Shown here one piece after another: positions 1-9,106 of a stretch of DNA of 59,039 nt (positions are counted from its first letter, which is position 1; the number at the start of each line of letters is the position of its first letter). A model generated the notes under the pieces. It made no database searches and was not told the DNA's origin. It saw only the letters and a list, made by a program, of their open reading frames with translations. Position numbers and translations under genes: made by a program. Location of the stretch: contig QMIT01000016.1 of assembly GCA_024434115.1 (NCBI GenBank), positions 1-59,039 of the forward strand, written 5' to 3'. Source of the DNA: Chloroflexota bacterium. Its GTDB lineage: Bacteria; Chloroflexota; Anaerolineae; Aggregatilineales; J027.

Positions 1-277
1 CGACATCAAACTCCGCCTTGCCGTTCACAATACGACGACGGCGAGCGGTGACTCGTTCTTGAGCAAAGATGGCCGAACCGGGGGTTTCGATTTCGATCAG
101 CATGGCGATAATGAGCATCGGGATACCTGCGATGAGCAATACCAAACTGGCCGCCACAATATCAATGGCACGTTTGGCTGTAAAATAGGCCCATGTCCGC
201 AGGTTAGCGCTGGTAACTTTTATCTGGCTTTGCGCTGTATCTTTGTTAAATGCCTGTTTCGTTTGTGAGAGTTGCAT
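1..277 (-). CDS. Polyprenyl glycosylphosphotransferase (bacterial sugar transferase), N-terminal part
   Basis: Only the first 92 codons are in the window; the gene runs off the left edge. After about 30 polar residues comes the start of the bacterial sugar transferase domain: KRAIDIVAAS, a hydrophobic membrane segment (SLVLLIAGIPMLIIAMLI), then a form of the conserved GSAIFAQERV element that precedes the catalytic region. Family members move a sugar-1-phosphate from a nucleotide sugar to undecaprenyl phosphate at the inner face of the membrane, starting exopolysaccharide or O-antigen assembly. The ATG at 275-277 follows a GGGGGA stretch. The catalytic core is outside the window, so the sugar cannot be inferred. 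Confidence 0.8.
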   Translation of the reverse strand, partial: MQLSQTKQAFNKDTAQSQIKVTSANLRTWAYFTAKRAIDIVAASLVLLIAGIPMLIIAMLIEIETPGSAIFAQERVTARRRRIVNGKAEFDV

Positions 278-439
278 TTTTCGATCCCCCGAAAACATTT
301 TTTGTGACCTTCAAACCTTTATGCCATTCATCATAGAGGACGGCCCTTGCAGGCGTGCTTACGAATGCAATCGCAAACTTACAGTTGCCTTTCGGTTAAG
401 ACGAAATTTTTGTGAAGGGGATTGGGGGAATAATTAGGA

Positions 440-474
440 AAAAGATAGGGTGGCGCTTCAATCAACCACCCTAA
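440..474 (-). terminator. Terminator of the 2-oxoacid:ferredoxin oxidoreductase operon
   Basis: A perfect 8-bp stem (446-453 with 466-473, TAGGGTGG/CCACCCTA) and a 12-nt loop. On the minus strand it is followed by TCTTTTTCC. It lies just past the stop of the gamma-subunit gene. Confidence 0.75.
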
Positions 475-484
475 TGATCTCAGG

Positions 485-1039
485 CTATCGTGTGAGGAGG
501 GGTTTAACGGCACATTCCATGCCACGCTCCAATGCCTTGAAATTGGCTTGGAGTAGATCACGCCGATGGGCTGGCAGATGTTCTTCGAGCGCGTGTTTTA
601 TATCATCTAGCACGAGAACAGGGCGAGATGAAATTGCCGCTCCAAGCATGACCATGTTGGTGAGCCGCATACTGCCCAACTCATCTGCAATGGCGCTGGC
701 TGGCACGGGTAAAAATTCAGCCGTGTCGCGGGTAGGGTTTAAGGTAATGAGTGACGAGTTATAGACCAACAAACCACCAGTGGCGACATTTGATTCATAT
801 TTTTCAAATGACGGATTGTTAAATACGACTGCAACTTGGGGATTGCGCACGACGGGTGAACCAATAGGGCGATCTGCCAATACCACACAACAATTGGCTG
901 TGCCGCCGCGCATTTCTGGCCCGTAGGAGGGAATCCATGTGGATTCTAATCCTGCGTCCATCCCGGCGTAAGCCAAAACCTGCCCGGCGAACATAATGCC
1001 CTGTCCACCAAAACCTGCAAAAATAAATTCCGTTTGCAT
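485..1039 (-). CDS. korC: 2-oxoacid:ferredoxin oxidoreductase, gamma subunit
   Basis: A 184-residue POR gamma domain opening with the family glycine motif (FAGFGGQGIMFAG), followed by PSYGPEMRGG, also typical of KorC/VorC. The subunit is part of the complex that oxidatively decarboxylates a 2-oxoacid to its acyl-CoA with ferredoxin reduction, or runs the reverse reaction. I start at the ATG at 1039 because AGGAGG lies nine bases upstream; an in-frame ATG 24 bases earlier would contain that site. It is the last gene of the delta-alpha-beta-gamma operon and is followed by a terminator. The substrate (2-oxoglutarate or branched-chain) is not decided by the sequence. Confidence 0.9.
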   Translation of the reverse strand: MQTEFIFAGFGGQGIMFAGQVLAYAGMDAGLESTWIPSYGPEMRGGTANCCVVLADRPIGSPVVRNPQVAVVFNNPSFEKYESNVATGGLLVYNSSLITLNPTRDTAEFLPVPASAIADELGSMRLTNMVMLGAAISSRPVLVLDDIKHALEEHLPAHRRDLLQANFKALERGMECAVKPLLTR

Positions 1040-1068
1040 ATTCAATAGCCTCCTAAACTCCACCCAGT

Positions 1069-1848
1069 TTAAAGTGACCGAACCTCCTCAATCACCTTAT
1101 AATCTCCCAGCGGGAAAGCCGGAATCATGTTGTTCTCAATCCAATGTAAGGCCTCAACGGGTTCCAGTCCCCAATTGGTGGGGCAGCTTGAAAGCAGTTC
1201 GACCATGCTAAAGCCCATGCCATTCATCTGCACTTTGAGGGCAGTCAAAATGGCTTTTTTGGCTTTGCGGATATTCGCTATGTCGTGCAGCGAACGGCGC
1301 ACAATATAGGTTGCTCCGTCGAGAGTGGAGAGCAGTTCACTCATCCGCACCGGATAACCTGTCAGAATGGTATCCCGTCCGAATGGTGAGGAGGTCGTTT
1401 TTTGACCGGGGAGTGATGTGGGGGCCATCTGTCCGCCTGTCATTCCATAAATCGCGTTGTTCACAAAAATCGTCGTAATATTTTCACCACGTGCAGCGGC
1501 ATGAACAATCTCTGCCATACCAATCGAGGCAAGATCACCATCGCCTTGATAGGTAATCACCATCTTGTCGGGTTGTACCCGTTTGACGCCTGTTGCCATC
1601 GCCGGGGCGCGACCATGTGCGGCCTCGCAGCCATCCATATTGAAATATTTGTAGGCAAAGACCGAACAGCCCACCGGAGCAACCAAAATTGTCCGCTCAC
1701 GTAGCCCTAGTTCATCAATGGCTTCGGCCAATAAGCGATGCGCGACGCCGTGTGTACAGCCGGGGCAATAATTGGTGTTGCAGGCCGCAAGGCTGTGGGG
1801 GCGCTCATAAACCAGCGTACTCGTTTCATTAAGCGTAGTCGTCATCAT
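1069..1848 (-). CDS. korB: 2-oxoacid:ferredoxin oxidoreductase, beta subunit (TPP-binding)
   Basis: 259 residues. An early CPGC motif (NYCPGCTHG) is followed by the thiamine-diphosphate site, seen as the GDGD of [12 protein letters not shown] and then [13 protein letters not shown]. This is the normal architecture and length of KorB/VorB-type beta subunits, which bind TPP and pass electrons to ferredoxin. The start overlaps the alpha-subunit stop in an ATGA tetranucleotide, so the two are probably translationally coupled. A second ATG follows immediately and could also serve. The gamma gene begins 29 bases past its stop. Confidence 0.92.
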   Translation of the reverse strand: MMTTTLNETSTLVYERPHSLAACNTNYCPGCTHGVAHRLLAEAIDELGLRERTILVAPVGCSVFAYKYFNMDGCEAAHGRAPAMATGVKRVQPDKMVITYQGDGDLASIGMAEIVHAAARGENITTIFVNNAIYGMTGGQMAPTSLPGQKTTSSPFGRDTILTGYPVRMSELLSTLDGATYIVRRSLHDIANIRKAKKAILTALKVQMNGMGFSMVELLSSCPTNWGLEPVEALHWIENNMIPAFPLGDYKVIEEVRSL

Positions 1849-2945
1849 GAATTCACTCTCTCCAATGGGGTGAATGCCCCCTCACCATGTTTCAACTGCC
1901 GACAGTGTGTGGTAATCGCTTGTAAAATTTCATCGGGCATGGGGATAACACCACCCATCCGACCATAAAAACCGACGGGGATTTGCCCACCCGTTGCCAA
2001 GCGCACATCTTCGATCATTTGTCCGGCGCTCATTTCGACCACCAAACAGGCCCCGACCATATCTGTTAATTCAGAAAGGCGTTTTTCGGGGAAAGGCCAC
2101 AGCGTCAGTGGACGGAAAAGGCCAACTTTCATCCCATTGTCACGAGCGGTCTGGACAGCACTCAACGCGATACGTCCGGCGCTGCCATAGCCCACTACCA
2201 ACAATTCGCAGTCATCGGTGTAGTATTCAACAAATCGCTGTTCAGCATCCCGAATTTCATGCAGGCGGTTCTGAATCTTCTGATTAAACGCTTCCTCTTC
2301 TTCGGCCTTGAGATAAAACGAGGCGATGGAATTGGGTTGGCGACCATCAGCCCCCGTCAAAGCCCAATCGGGACGGTTCGTCCTTACCGATTGCATGGGG
2401 GGTAGTTCGGCGGGTTCCATCATCTGACCAATTAGGCCATCCGCCGCCACAATGACAATATGGCGATATTGGTCGGCCAAGTCAAAAGCCAGTGTCGTTA
2501 AATCTATCGCCTCTTGCACTGACGATGGGGCTAACACGATAGGGTGATAATCCCCATGTCCAGCCGAGCGCGTGATTTGGAAATAATCCCCTTGCGATGG
2601 GAGGATATTGCCCAAACCGGGGCCTCCACGCATCACATCTACCACGACGCAGGGTAAGTCCGACCCGGCGATATAGGACAGCCCTTCTTGCATCAAACTA
2701 AAACCGGGGCTGGATGAAGAAGTCATGACCCGCACACCAGTACATGCCGCGCCATATACCATGTTGATTGCGGCCACTTCGCTTTCGGCCTGCAAGAAGA
2801 CCCGTTGAAGTTCAACCATCCGCTTGGACATATGCTCAAGCAGTTCGGTCTGCGGGGTAATGGGATACCCGAAATAGGCCTCAACGCCAGCACGGACAGC
2901 CGCCTCAGCTATGGCGATGTTTCCCTTTAACATTTCTTTTGCCAT
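1845..2945 (-). CDS. korA: 2-oxoacid:ferredoxin oxidoreductase, alpha subunit
   Basis: 366 residues with the alpha-subunit pyrimidine-binding signature near residue 25 ([11 protein letters not shown]). A transketolase C-terminal-like domain follows in the second half ([27 protein letters not shown]). This matches the roughly 350-380-residue KorA/VorA subunits of four-subunit enzymes; the large fused gamma-alpha KorA type is excluded. It sits 16 bases after the ferredoxin gene and overlaps beta by four bases. In an organism that also has citrate synthase (23.9 kb), a ferredoxin-linked 2-oxoglutarate oxidation is plausible, but a branched-chain keto acid role cannot be ruled out. Confidence 0.92.
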   Translation of the reverse strand: MAKEMLKGNIAIAEAAVRAGVEAYFGYPITPQTELLEHMSKRMVELQRVFLQAESEVAAINMVYGAACTGVRVMTSSSSPGFSLMQEGLSYIAGSDLPCVVVDVMRGGPGLGNILPSQGDYFQITRSAGHGDYHPIVLAPSSVQEAIDLTTLAFDLADQYRHIVIVAADGLIGQMMEPAELPPMQSVRTNRPDWALTGADGRQPNSIASFYLKAEEEEAFNQKIQNRLHEIRDAEQRFVEYYTDDCELLVVGYGSAGRIALSAVQTARDNGMKVGLFRPLTLWPFPEKRLSELTDMVGACLVVEMSAGQMIEDVRLATGGQIPVGFYGRMGGVIPMPDEILQAITTHCRQLKHGEGAFTPLERVNS

Positions 2946-2961
2946 TTGTGGATTCCTTCAG

Positions 2962-3219
2962 TTAGCAAGTAACCGCAGCGCGTGCCGCCTTGACGGGCGC
3001 TTCACGATAAACGGTAATGCAGACATCCGGGCAGATCACCGCGCACACGCCACACCCTGTACAGAGTTGTGTGTCGGTTTCATTGAGCGATGCCGGGTGA
3101 TACCCCTTCATATTGAGGTGATTGTCTTGCATGGCGATGACTTCTTGGGGACAGACCGACACGCAGAGACTACAACCCTTGCATCGTTCTTGGTCAATAA
3201 TAATAGTTCCTTTGGTCAT
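2962..3219 (-). CDS. korD: 2-oxoacid:ferredoxin oxidoreductase, delta subunit (2[4Fe-4S] ferredoxin)
   Basis: 85 residues with two complete 4Fe-4S motifs, CKGCSLCVSVCP near the N-terminus and CTGCGVCAVICPD about 40 residues later, as in the dicluster delta subunit that shuttles electrons within KOR/VOR complexes. The ATG at 3219 follows AGAGG with seven bases spacing. A longer reading frame exists upstream, but it would add 18 residues unlike the family. It is the first gene of the operon. Confidence 0.9.
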   Translation of the reverse strand: MTKGTIIIDQERCKGCSLCVSVCPQEVIAMQDNHLNMKGYHPASLNETDTQLCTGCGVCAVICPDVCITVYREAPVKAARAAVTC

Positions 3220-3244
3220 TAAACGGCCTCTTTTCTCGGCTCTA

Positions 3245-3273
3245 GCTATATTCTTACCATACCGAAGGGGCAA
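3245..3273 (-). promoter_or_regulatory. Possible promoter of the korDABC-like operon
   Basis: Read on the minus strand: TTGCCC, a 17-base spacer, TATAGC. The predicted transcript would start about 20 bases before the korD ATG. The -35 matches consensus at three positions only, so this is a tentative call. Confidence 0.3.
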
Positions 3274-3567
3274 GGGGGGGCATAGTACAACACGTCATAT
3301 ATTTAATGGACAAGTGCAATTTTTATTTTTTAAGGGGATTTTTCTAAAATTTTTAAAATTGTGGATATGTCAGGCAAAGCGCTTAATTTTTTTTAGCAGA
3401 TGAAAATTTTTGTTTTGATTGTTTTCGCCAACAGCTTTGAATTTCCGATAGACAATCGAGCTATACTGTCCGAATGTGCGCCTTCAAAACCCTTGTGAAC
3501 CTATCTCAGGCTGGACGCGATTAGGCAATTTGGGCAACGAGAAAAAGCCGTTCCGATTGATTACCTA
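3274..3567. other. Divergent intergenic region between korD and lpd, left part
   Basis: AT-rich sequence (long T and A runs at 3315-3420) with no reading frame resembling a protein. Together with the right part (to 3709) it forms a 490-base non-coding interval between divergent operons. The features I can support are the korD promoter candidate, a 20-base inverted repeat, a -10-like TATAAT and a leader hairpin, listed separately. Confidence 0.5.
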
Positions 3568-3587
3568 GTGATAACACGCATTATCAC
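3568..3587. promoter_or_regulatory. Palindromic operator candidate, GTGATAA-N6-TTATCAC
   Basis: A perfect 7-bp inverted repeat with a 6-base centre, about 38 bases upstream of a TATAAT hexamer and 122 bases before lpd. Its size and symmetry suit a dimeric helix-turn-helix regulator. As RNA the stem would be weak (mostly A-U), so a DNA site seems more likely than a terminator. No regulator gene is adjacent. Confidence 0.45.
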
Positions 3588-3624
3588 GAGTAATTTCATT
3601 TAGATTTTTCGCCCTTGCATCTAG

Positions 3625-3630
3625 TATAAT
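3625..3630 (+). promoter_or_regulatory. Candidate -10 element (TATAAT) for lpd
   Basis: A perfect TATAAT lies 80 bases before the lpd ATG, but no good -35 stands 16-18 bases upstream. If it is a real promoter it may depend on an activator bound at the palindrome at 3568-3587. Confidence 0.4.
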
Positions 3631-3670
3631 TTTGCCTTGCAGTTCTGTCTGACTCAGAGGGGTAATAAGC

Positions 3671-3692
3671 GCGTGTATCGCTTCATACACGC
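3671..3692 (+). promoter_or_regulatory. Leader hairpin in the lpd 5' untranslated region
   Basis: A perfect 8-bp inverted repeat GCGTGTAT/ATACACGC with a 6-base loop. It ends three bases before the AAGGAGA ribosome-binding site of lpd (3696-3702). No T-run follows, so it is not a terminator. It could stabilise the mRNA, affect ribosome access or be a protein site. Confidence 0.45.
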
Positions 3693-3709
3693 TTCAAGGA
3701 GAACATTGC

Positions 3710-5122
3710 ATGGCAAAGGAATATGATGTCGTCGTATTAGGTGCGGGGCCGGGGGGCTATACCGCAGCGATTCGGGCTACTCAATTGGGCCTCAAAACCG
3801 CCATTATCGAAAAACAATGGTGGGGTGGGGTCTGCTTAAATGTGGGGTGTATCCCGTCCAAAGCCCTACTCCGTAATGCAGAATTGGCCCATATTGTCCG
3901 AGACCGAGCCAAAGAATTCGGTTTTATCTATGAGGGTGAAGTCAAAGTAGATTATAAAGTTGCCTTTGACCGCAGTCGCCGTGTCGCCACTGGTCGGGTT
4001 AAGGGTGTGCAATTCCTCATGCGGGCCAACAAAATTGATACCTACGAGGGTTGGGGGACGATCAAATCCAAATCCACCATCGAGGTCGCGCTCAATGCGG
4101 GTGGTACGGAGACCCTCAAGACCAAAAATCTGATTATCGCGGCGGGCAGTGAGACCATGCTGCTGCCCAACACCCAAGTCAGCAATCGCGTTTTGACCTA
4201 TCTGGAAGTGATTCAACGTGACCACCTGCCTAAATCGGCGATTGTAGTCGGTGCGGGCGCGATTGGCTGCGAATTTGCCTATGTCATGCACAATTACGGT
4301 ACCAAGGTGACGATGGTTGAATTTATGCCCCGGATGCTGCCACGTGAAGATGTGGATGTCTCCACCGAACTCGAAAAGCAGTATAAGAAAATGGGTGTCA
4401 AGGTCATGACGGGGACAAAGGTCGAGAAGATCGAAGAACTCCCCGACAAGGTGCGTGTTACCGTGACCACCTCTGATGGCAAACAAGAAGTGTTGGAAGC
4501 GGAAGAAGTGCTGCAATCCATTGGTTTCCGACCTCGCACCAAAGGCTATGGCCTTGAGAATATTAAAGGCCTCAATGTTTCGGAAAAAGGTGGCGCGATT
4601 GAAATTGACGATCGTATGGCAACCAATATCCCCGGCGTTTGGGCGATTGGCGACGTAACGGGCAAGCTGATGTTGGCGCATGTGGCCGAAGCGATGGCGA
4701 TGATTTGCTGCGAAAATATCGCAGGGGTCGAAACGATTACATTGGATTATGCCATGTTGCCGCGTGCCACCTATTGCCAGCCACAGGTTGCCAGTTTTGG
4801 GTATACCGAAGCCGAGGCCAAAGAAAAGGGCTATGACATCACCGTGTACAGTTTCCCCTTCCAAGCCAACGCCAAAGCCCATGGGCTTGGTGAGAACATC
4901 GGCTTTATAAAACTCATCTCCGATAAACGTTATGGTGAAATTTTGGGGGCACACCTGATCGGGCCGGATGTGACCGAACTACTGCCGGAATTGACCCTCG
5001 CCCACTATGCTGAATTGACAGCCGAGGAAATTGGCCGAAATGTCCATGCCCACCCCACTTTAAGTGAGGTACTTAAAGAAGCCGCACATGGCATTTTGGG
5101 CCACTCGATCAATATGGCCTAG
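3710..5122 (+). CDS. lpd: Dihydrolipoyl dehydrogenase
   Basis: 470 residues, the usual length for the E3 flavoprotein that reoxidises dihydrolipoamide with NAD+. Visible parts are the FAD-binding GAGPGG near residue 11, the redox disulfide in [10 protein letters not shown] (Cys42 and Cys47), the NAD-binding [10 protein letters not shown] in the middle, the second FAD motif (WAIGDVTG), and the C-terminal [14 protein letters not shown] with the catalytic His-Glu pair. The start follows AAGGAGA with seven bases spacing. It stands alone between its leader and a terminator: no E1/E2 or glycine-cleavage genes are adjacent, so it probably serves complexes encoded elsewhere. Confidence 0.95.
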   Translation: MAKEYDVVVLGAGPGGYTAAIRATQLGLKTAIIEKQWWGGVCLNVGCIPSKALLRNAELAHIVRDRAKEFGFIYEGEVKVDYKVAFDRSRRVATGRVKGVQFLMRANKIDTYEGWGTIKSKSTIEVALNAGGTETLKTKNLIIAAGSETMLLPNTQVSNRVLTYLEVIQRDHLPKSAIVVGAGAIGCEFAYVMHNYGTKVTMVEFMPRMLPREDVDVSTELEKQYKKMGVKVMTGTKVEKIEELPDKVRVTVTTSDGKQEVLEAEEVLQSIGFRPRTKGYGLENIKGLNVSEKGGAIEIDDRMATNIPGVWAIGDVTGKLMLAHVAEAMAMICCENIAGVETITLDYAMLPRATYCQPQVASFGYTEAEAKEKGYDITVYSFPFQANAKAHGLGENIGFIKLISDKRYGEILGAHLIGPDVTELLPELTLAHYAELTAEEIGRNVHAHPTLSEVLKEAAHGILGHSINMA

Positions 5123-5133
5123 ACCGGAAAACC

Positions 5134-5165
5134 AACAGGGCGGGTGATGAACCTGCCCTTTTTGT
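5134..5165 (+). terminator. Terminator after lpd
   Basis: An AGGGC...GGT / ACC...GCCCT hairpin around a GATGA loop, followed by TTTTTG. It lies 11 bases after the lpd stop. Confidence 0.7.
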
Positions 5166-5207
5166 TCGTTTAACAGTTTAAAAAATTCAAACCCTGTCCT
5201 TTTTTCA

Positions 5208-5236
5208 TTGCGAACGCTTTAGTTCTTTGGGACAAT
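5208..5236 (+). promoter_or_regulatory. Probable promoter of the ribose-phosphate pyrophosphokinase gene
   Basis: TTGCGA, a 17-base spacer, GACAAT. Transcription would start near 5243. That excludes the TTG at 5227 as the start codon and supports the GTG at 5299. Confidence 0.45.
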
Positions 5237-5298
5237 TAAGGATATTTAAAGTTGAGATTTCTATCCCGCTGGCAACCATCAAGCATAAGAGGCAACCT

Positions 5299-6306
5299 GT
5301 GTTAACGAGTAGCGACTCACTGGACGACTTGTTCATTTTTTCGGGGGAGTCCAATCTCCCATTGGCAGAAGACATTTGCCGTTTGCTGGGGGTGCCACTG
5401 CGACCTACCCAGTATAAACGGTTTAGCAATGACAATTTGTGGATTCAACTAGGCGAAAGTGTACGCGGCAAGGATGTCTATATTATCCAGTCGCTTTCAG
5501 AACCCGCCCAAGACCACCTCATGCAGTTGTTGATGATGTTGAATGTCGCCAAAACAGGCGCTGCCAGCCGTGTGACAGCGGTCATCCCTCATTTTTCCTA
5601 CAGCCGCTCCGACAAAAAAGATGCCCCGCGAATTTGCATCACAGCCCGATTAGTGGCCGATCTGATTACACAGTCCGGGGCAGATCGTGTGATTACGATG
5701 GCGCTCCATGCCAGTCAAGTACATGGATTTTTCAGTATTCCGCTTGATCATCTCACCAGCACCTACATTTTGTCGCAATATTTCCGCCGCCGTGACCTGA
5801 GTGAGACGGTGTTGGTATCCCCTGACACGGGTTATGCCAAAAATGCCGCACGTTTTGCCAAACTGCTCAACCTGCCATTGGCGATTGGGACGAAGGTACG
5901 ACATGGCGATTCGGAAGTCGAAGTAGATGACGTGCTGTGGAGCGGGCAGTTTGGACGTAAGGCCATCATTATTGATGATGAGATTGCGACGGGCGGCACA
6001 ATGGTCAAGATGTCGGAGACCCTGCGGGATCGTTACGGGGTCGAGGAAATCTTTCTTGCCTGCACACATGGCATCTTTTCGGGCAGTGCCGTCCAGAAAA
6101 TTAACGAGGTGGATATTGTGACCGAAGTGGTCTGCACCGATACAGTCTATACACCCCGCGCCCATCAGCTAAAAAAGCTGCATGTGGAAACCATCGCCCC
6201 CGTCTTGGCAGAGGGGATTCGCTGCAATCATCTAGGGCAGTCGGTGGGTAGTCTCTTTACCTTCTGGCAGGAAGGGACTCCGAAGGAACTCGCTGGCGGA
6301 GACTAA
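5299..6306 (+). CDS. prs: Ribose-phosphate pyrophosphokinase (PRPP synthetase)
   Basis: About 335 residues. The enzyme makes PRPP from ribose 5-phosphate and ATP for nucleotide, His and Trp synthesis. The family regions visible are an N-terminal FSGESNLPLAEDI stretch (the usual G-x-N/S-x-x-L-A), the ATP loop region around PHFSYSRSDKKDAPR, ALHASQVHGFF (the usual LH..Q..GFF), and the PRPP-binding DDEIATGGT (canonical DD.I.TGGT). I prefer the GTG at 5299, with AGAGG six bases upstream, over a TTG at 5227 that lacks a ribosome site and lies upstream of the predicted transcript start. The gene is alone in its unit. Confidence 0.9.
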   Translation: MLTSSDSLDDLFIFSGESNLPLAEDICRLLGVPLRPTQYKRFSNDNLWIQLGESVRGKDVYIIQSLSEPAQDHLMQLLMMLNVAKTGAASRVTAVIPHFSYSRSDKKDAPRICITARLVADLITQSGADRVITMALHASQVHGFFSIPLDHLTSTYILSQYFRRRDLSETVLVSPDTGYAKNAARFAKLLNLPLAIGTKVRHGDSEVEVDDVLWSGQFGRKAIIIDDEIATGGTMVKMSETLRDRYGVEEIFLACTHGIFSGSAVQKINEVDIVTEVVCTDTVYTPRAHQLKKLHVETIAPVLAEGIRCNHLGQSVGSLFTFWQEGTPKELAGGD

Positions 6307-6595
6307 ACTTGGCTGACACTTCAGAAGATTTGTGATATTTCGTCCACTGTGCGGCTGCGTTCACTGAGAAACTTTACTTGGCGGTTTTGCGTATGGCAGT
6401 GATGTATGGTGGTTGCATCAGCATTGTTGGATGGGAAGTTTTTTACACAACCTTAAAGTATTTCATGGGTTTCCCTGCATTTGTTAGCATCCAATGACAT
6501 GTCAGCATCGCCTAGAGTTTTTGTACTCACCTGTTGATTGAGACTCTAGTTCATATCAAGAAAATCCGGCAAATTCCTGCAAGGAGTAAAATCTG

Positions 6596-9040
6596 ATGTC
6601 CAAAACCCATCTGCGGAAAATCTTTAGGGATATTCTTACGCGCAAAGGGCGTACAGCACTGGTTGTCCTCAGTATTATGATTGGTGTCTTTGGTGTAACC
6701 ACCCTTGCAGGGATGGGCGATCTCTTGATTTCCCAATTGAACGAAGACCTCGACGAAAACGAAATAGCAATGACCCACGTCTATGTGGTGTCGAGTGGAG
6801 GACAGCTTTCGCTGGAGGACAATCAGGCCTTTATAGACAGCCTACGGGCGCTGCCGGGCGTGCAACAAGTCGAAGGGCAGGCTATTTATCCGATAGACTG
6901 GCATCCACTGGGCGATGATGATTTTGAGGCGGGGTCGGTTATTGCTTTTAGCAAGCCGTTTGAAGAAGTACAGTTGGAGCCGATTTCGCGTGTGGTGGAA
7001 GGGCGTTTCCCGGTAGAAGGGCAACGTGAAATTGCAGTGGAACAGCGATTTGCTGACAAACATAAAACCGAAATCGGCGATCAAATTGTTTTTCGTGGGT
7101 CAGAGGATACGGTCTGGACAATCGTCGGCATCGTGTTTCAACCCTATCAAACCATGACGCCCCATTCCACCGATGTGACCAACCCAGCAACCCGCCCGGT
7201 GACCAACATCTATGCCACCTATGTAGATGCCCAGTCTATTGTTGGCTTCCCCGGCTTCAGTTCGTTCTCGGCGCGTTATACCGATGTGGAAACCGCACGC
7301 GACGACCTAAACGAATTTATCAGTGTCATTGCATCCGAAACACCCTATATCACCGTTTTCAGTTTCATTGATGACCCTGAAGAAAACGTGTTGGTGGAGG
7401 GGACAGCAACGATCACCAATATTCTCAATATTTTGGGGATACTGGCGATGATCGTGTCGGCATTCTTGGTGGTGAATGTCATCAATACCATTGTGGTCGA
7501 ACAAAAGCGCCAAATTGGAGTGATGAAATCACTTGGCGTGTCCCGTTCAGGCAACTTTGTCATTTATGCAGGGCAGGCATTCGTGTATGGGGTCATGGGA
7601 ACGATTTTGGGCGTTGTGATCGCCATACCTGCTGCATCATTGATGGCAAAGGCCATTGCTCCATTGTCTGGCACGTACATTCAAGGGTTTAAAGTTTCGG
7701 TGACGGGGGTAATAATTGGTGTCATTCTTGGGTTGCTGATTCCGGTACTTGCCTCGCTTATTCCCGTCTTTAATGGCACGAGGGTGACAATCCTAGACGC
7801 CATGACCGATCTGGGTATCTCCTCCAAGTGGGGGAGCACACGCCTCGCCCGCTTTATTGGGGCACTGCCATTCCCGATTAATATTCGGCAAGCTCTCGGC
7901 AATATTGTCCAGAAACGTGGCCGTCTTGCGCTGACCATTTTGACACTGACCTTAGCCACCGCAGCGTTTATGGGGGTGACAGCGCTTTTCGCCTCGTTGG
8001 ATGAAGCGATTGAAACCATCTTTGACACGTTCGATACCGAAATTCAGATGACGACCCAAAAAGCCGAAGACCCAGCCCGTGTCCAGCAGATTTTGATGGA
8101 AAACGTGGACAGTATTGCCAGCATTACGCCGGGGTATTCGGTATCCGTTGGGCTGGAGGGTTATACCGCGCCAGAGAACAGCTTTAGTGCTGGCGACCAA
8201 GTACAAGCGTTCGGGGTTGACCCAACGGCTGGCATGATCCACTTCCGTCTGACCAGCGGTACAGGCTGGGAAGATGACCCGACCCGCAAAGGCGTCATCC
8301 TCAATCGCTCAGTCGCAGAGAATATCGGCAAAAAGGCAGGCGATACAGTACAGATTTCGATTGGTGGGCAGACCTATGAATATGAGGTCATTGGGGTGGA
8401 TCGCTGGCCCTTTGATACTATCTTTTTCGAGTGGTCGGAACTTGCCCGCATTGCTGGTTATACCAATGCAGAAGGCAATCCAACCCCCGGCGTCTTTAAT
8501 ATTGACCTGAAAGGCAATCCTGATGCGGACGAAGTGGCGGATATTATTGACGAAATCAAAGCGGTAGCGGCGGCAAATGGTATTCAGGCCGTCTACGCCA
8601 ACCAACCCCAAAACGAGGAAGATATTTCGCAGTTCGTTTCCACTTTTGGGATGGTGTTCAATCTGACCTCAGTCGTGATGGCAATGGTTGGGGCCATCGG
8701 ACTGTTGGCAACCCTCTCAATGGCCGTTTTGGAACGCCGCAAAGAAATTGGGGTGATGCGTTCGCTGGGTGCAGGGTCAACAACGATTATGGTGCAGTTT
8801 CTCGTCGAGGGCATCCTCGTGGCGATTATCGCGTGGCTGATCGGGCTTCCGTTAAGCTACCTGCTTGGTATAGGTATCAACACCGCACTGGAGCTTGAGG
8901 ACTTTTTCACCTTTGAATATCCCATCCTCGTCGCCCTACAAGGATTATTCGGCATCATTGTACTGGCGACAATTGCCAGTGCGTGGCCGTCCATCGCGGC
9001 TGCACGCGAAACCGTCTCGGACATTCTACGGTATCAATAG
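6596..9040 (+). CDS. FtsX-like ABC transporter permease, duplicated MacB_PCD-FtsX architecture
   Basis: 814 residues. It has an N-terminal membrane segment (TALVVLSIMIGVFGVTTLAG), a large extracytoplasmic MacB_PCD-like domain, then a three-helix FtsX permease block containing VVEQKRQIGVMKSLG. A second anchor and periplasmic domain follow, and a final FtsX block has VLERRKEIGVMRSLG. These EQKRQIG/ERRKEIG stretches are the coupling region that contacts the ATPase. The class uses ATP hydrolysis in the cytoplasm to drive conformational work outside the membrane, as in lipoprotein release, export or hydrolase activation. No ATPase gene is adjacent. AAGGAG precedes the ATG. The 289 bases upstream hold no gene. 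Confidence 0.88.
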   Translation: MSKTHLRKIFRDILTRKGRTALVVLSIMIGVFGVTTLAGMGDLLISQLNEDLDENEIAMTHVYVVSSGGQLSLEDNQAFIDSLRALPGVQQVEGQAIYPIDWHPLGDDDFEAGSVIAFSKPFEEVQLEPISRVVEGRFPVEGQREIAVEQRFADKHKTEIGDQIVFRGSEDTVWTIVGIVFQPYQTMTPHSTDVTNPATRPVTNIYATYVDAQSIVGFPGFSSFSARYTDVETARDDLNEFISVIASETPYITVFSFIDDPEENVLVEGTATITNILNILGILAMIVSAFLVVNVINTIVVEQKRQIGVMKSLGVSRSGNFVIYAGQAFVYGVMGTILGVVIAIPAASLMAKAIAPLSGTYIQGFKVSVTGVIIGVILGLLIPVLASLIPVFNGTRVTILDAMTDLGISSKWGSTRLARFIGALPFPINIRQALGNIVQKRGRLALTILTLTLATAAFMGVTALFASLDEAIETIFDTFDTEIQMTTQKAEDPARVQQILMENVDSIASITPGYSVSVGLEGYTAPENSFSAGDQVQAFGVDPTAGMIHFRLTSGTGWEDDPTRKGVILNRSVAENIGKKAGDTVQISIGGQTYEYEVIGVDRWPFDTIFFEWSELARIAGYTNAEGNPTPGVFNIDLKGNPDADEVADIIDEIKAVAAANGIQAVYANQPQNEEDISQFVSTFGMVFNLTSVVMAMVGAIGLLATLSMAVLERRKEIGVMRSLGAGSTTIMVQFLVEGILVAIIAWLIGLPLSYLLGIGINTALELEDFFTFEYPILVALQGLFGIIVLATIASAWPSIAAARETVSDILRYQ

Positions 9041-9062
9041 CCCAAATACGACATGACGCTTT

Positions 9063-9106
9063 AATCGGCATGAGGAGACCCCTATCATGCCGATTTTGTT
9101 TTCTTT
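9063..9106 (+). terminator. Terminator after the FtsX-like permease gene
   Basis: A perfect 11-bp stem (AATCGGCATGA at 9063-9073 with TCATGCCGATT at 9085-9095) followed by TTGTTTTCTTT. It is a strong intrinsic terminator on the plus strand and also sits between two convergent genes. Confidence 0.88.

Noticed and set aside
59..268. A 69-codon plus-strand open frame at the left edge
   Set aside because: The opposite strand reads through as a clear sugar-transferase N-terminus (KRAIDIV, hydrophobic helix, PGSAIFAQERV-like), so the plus frame is a shadow.
3866..4954. A 362-codon minus-strand frame inside lpd
   Set aside because: It is antisense to a fully conserved dihydrolipoyl dehydrogenase; its translation has no recognisable motif and comes from codon-bias mirroring.
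5227..5298. Longer TTG-started version of the pyrophosphokinase
   Set aside because: No ribosome site, and a TTGCGA-N17-GACAAT promoter would place transcription start after that codon. The GTG at 5299 has AGAGG.
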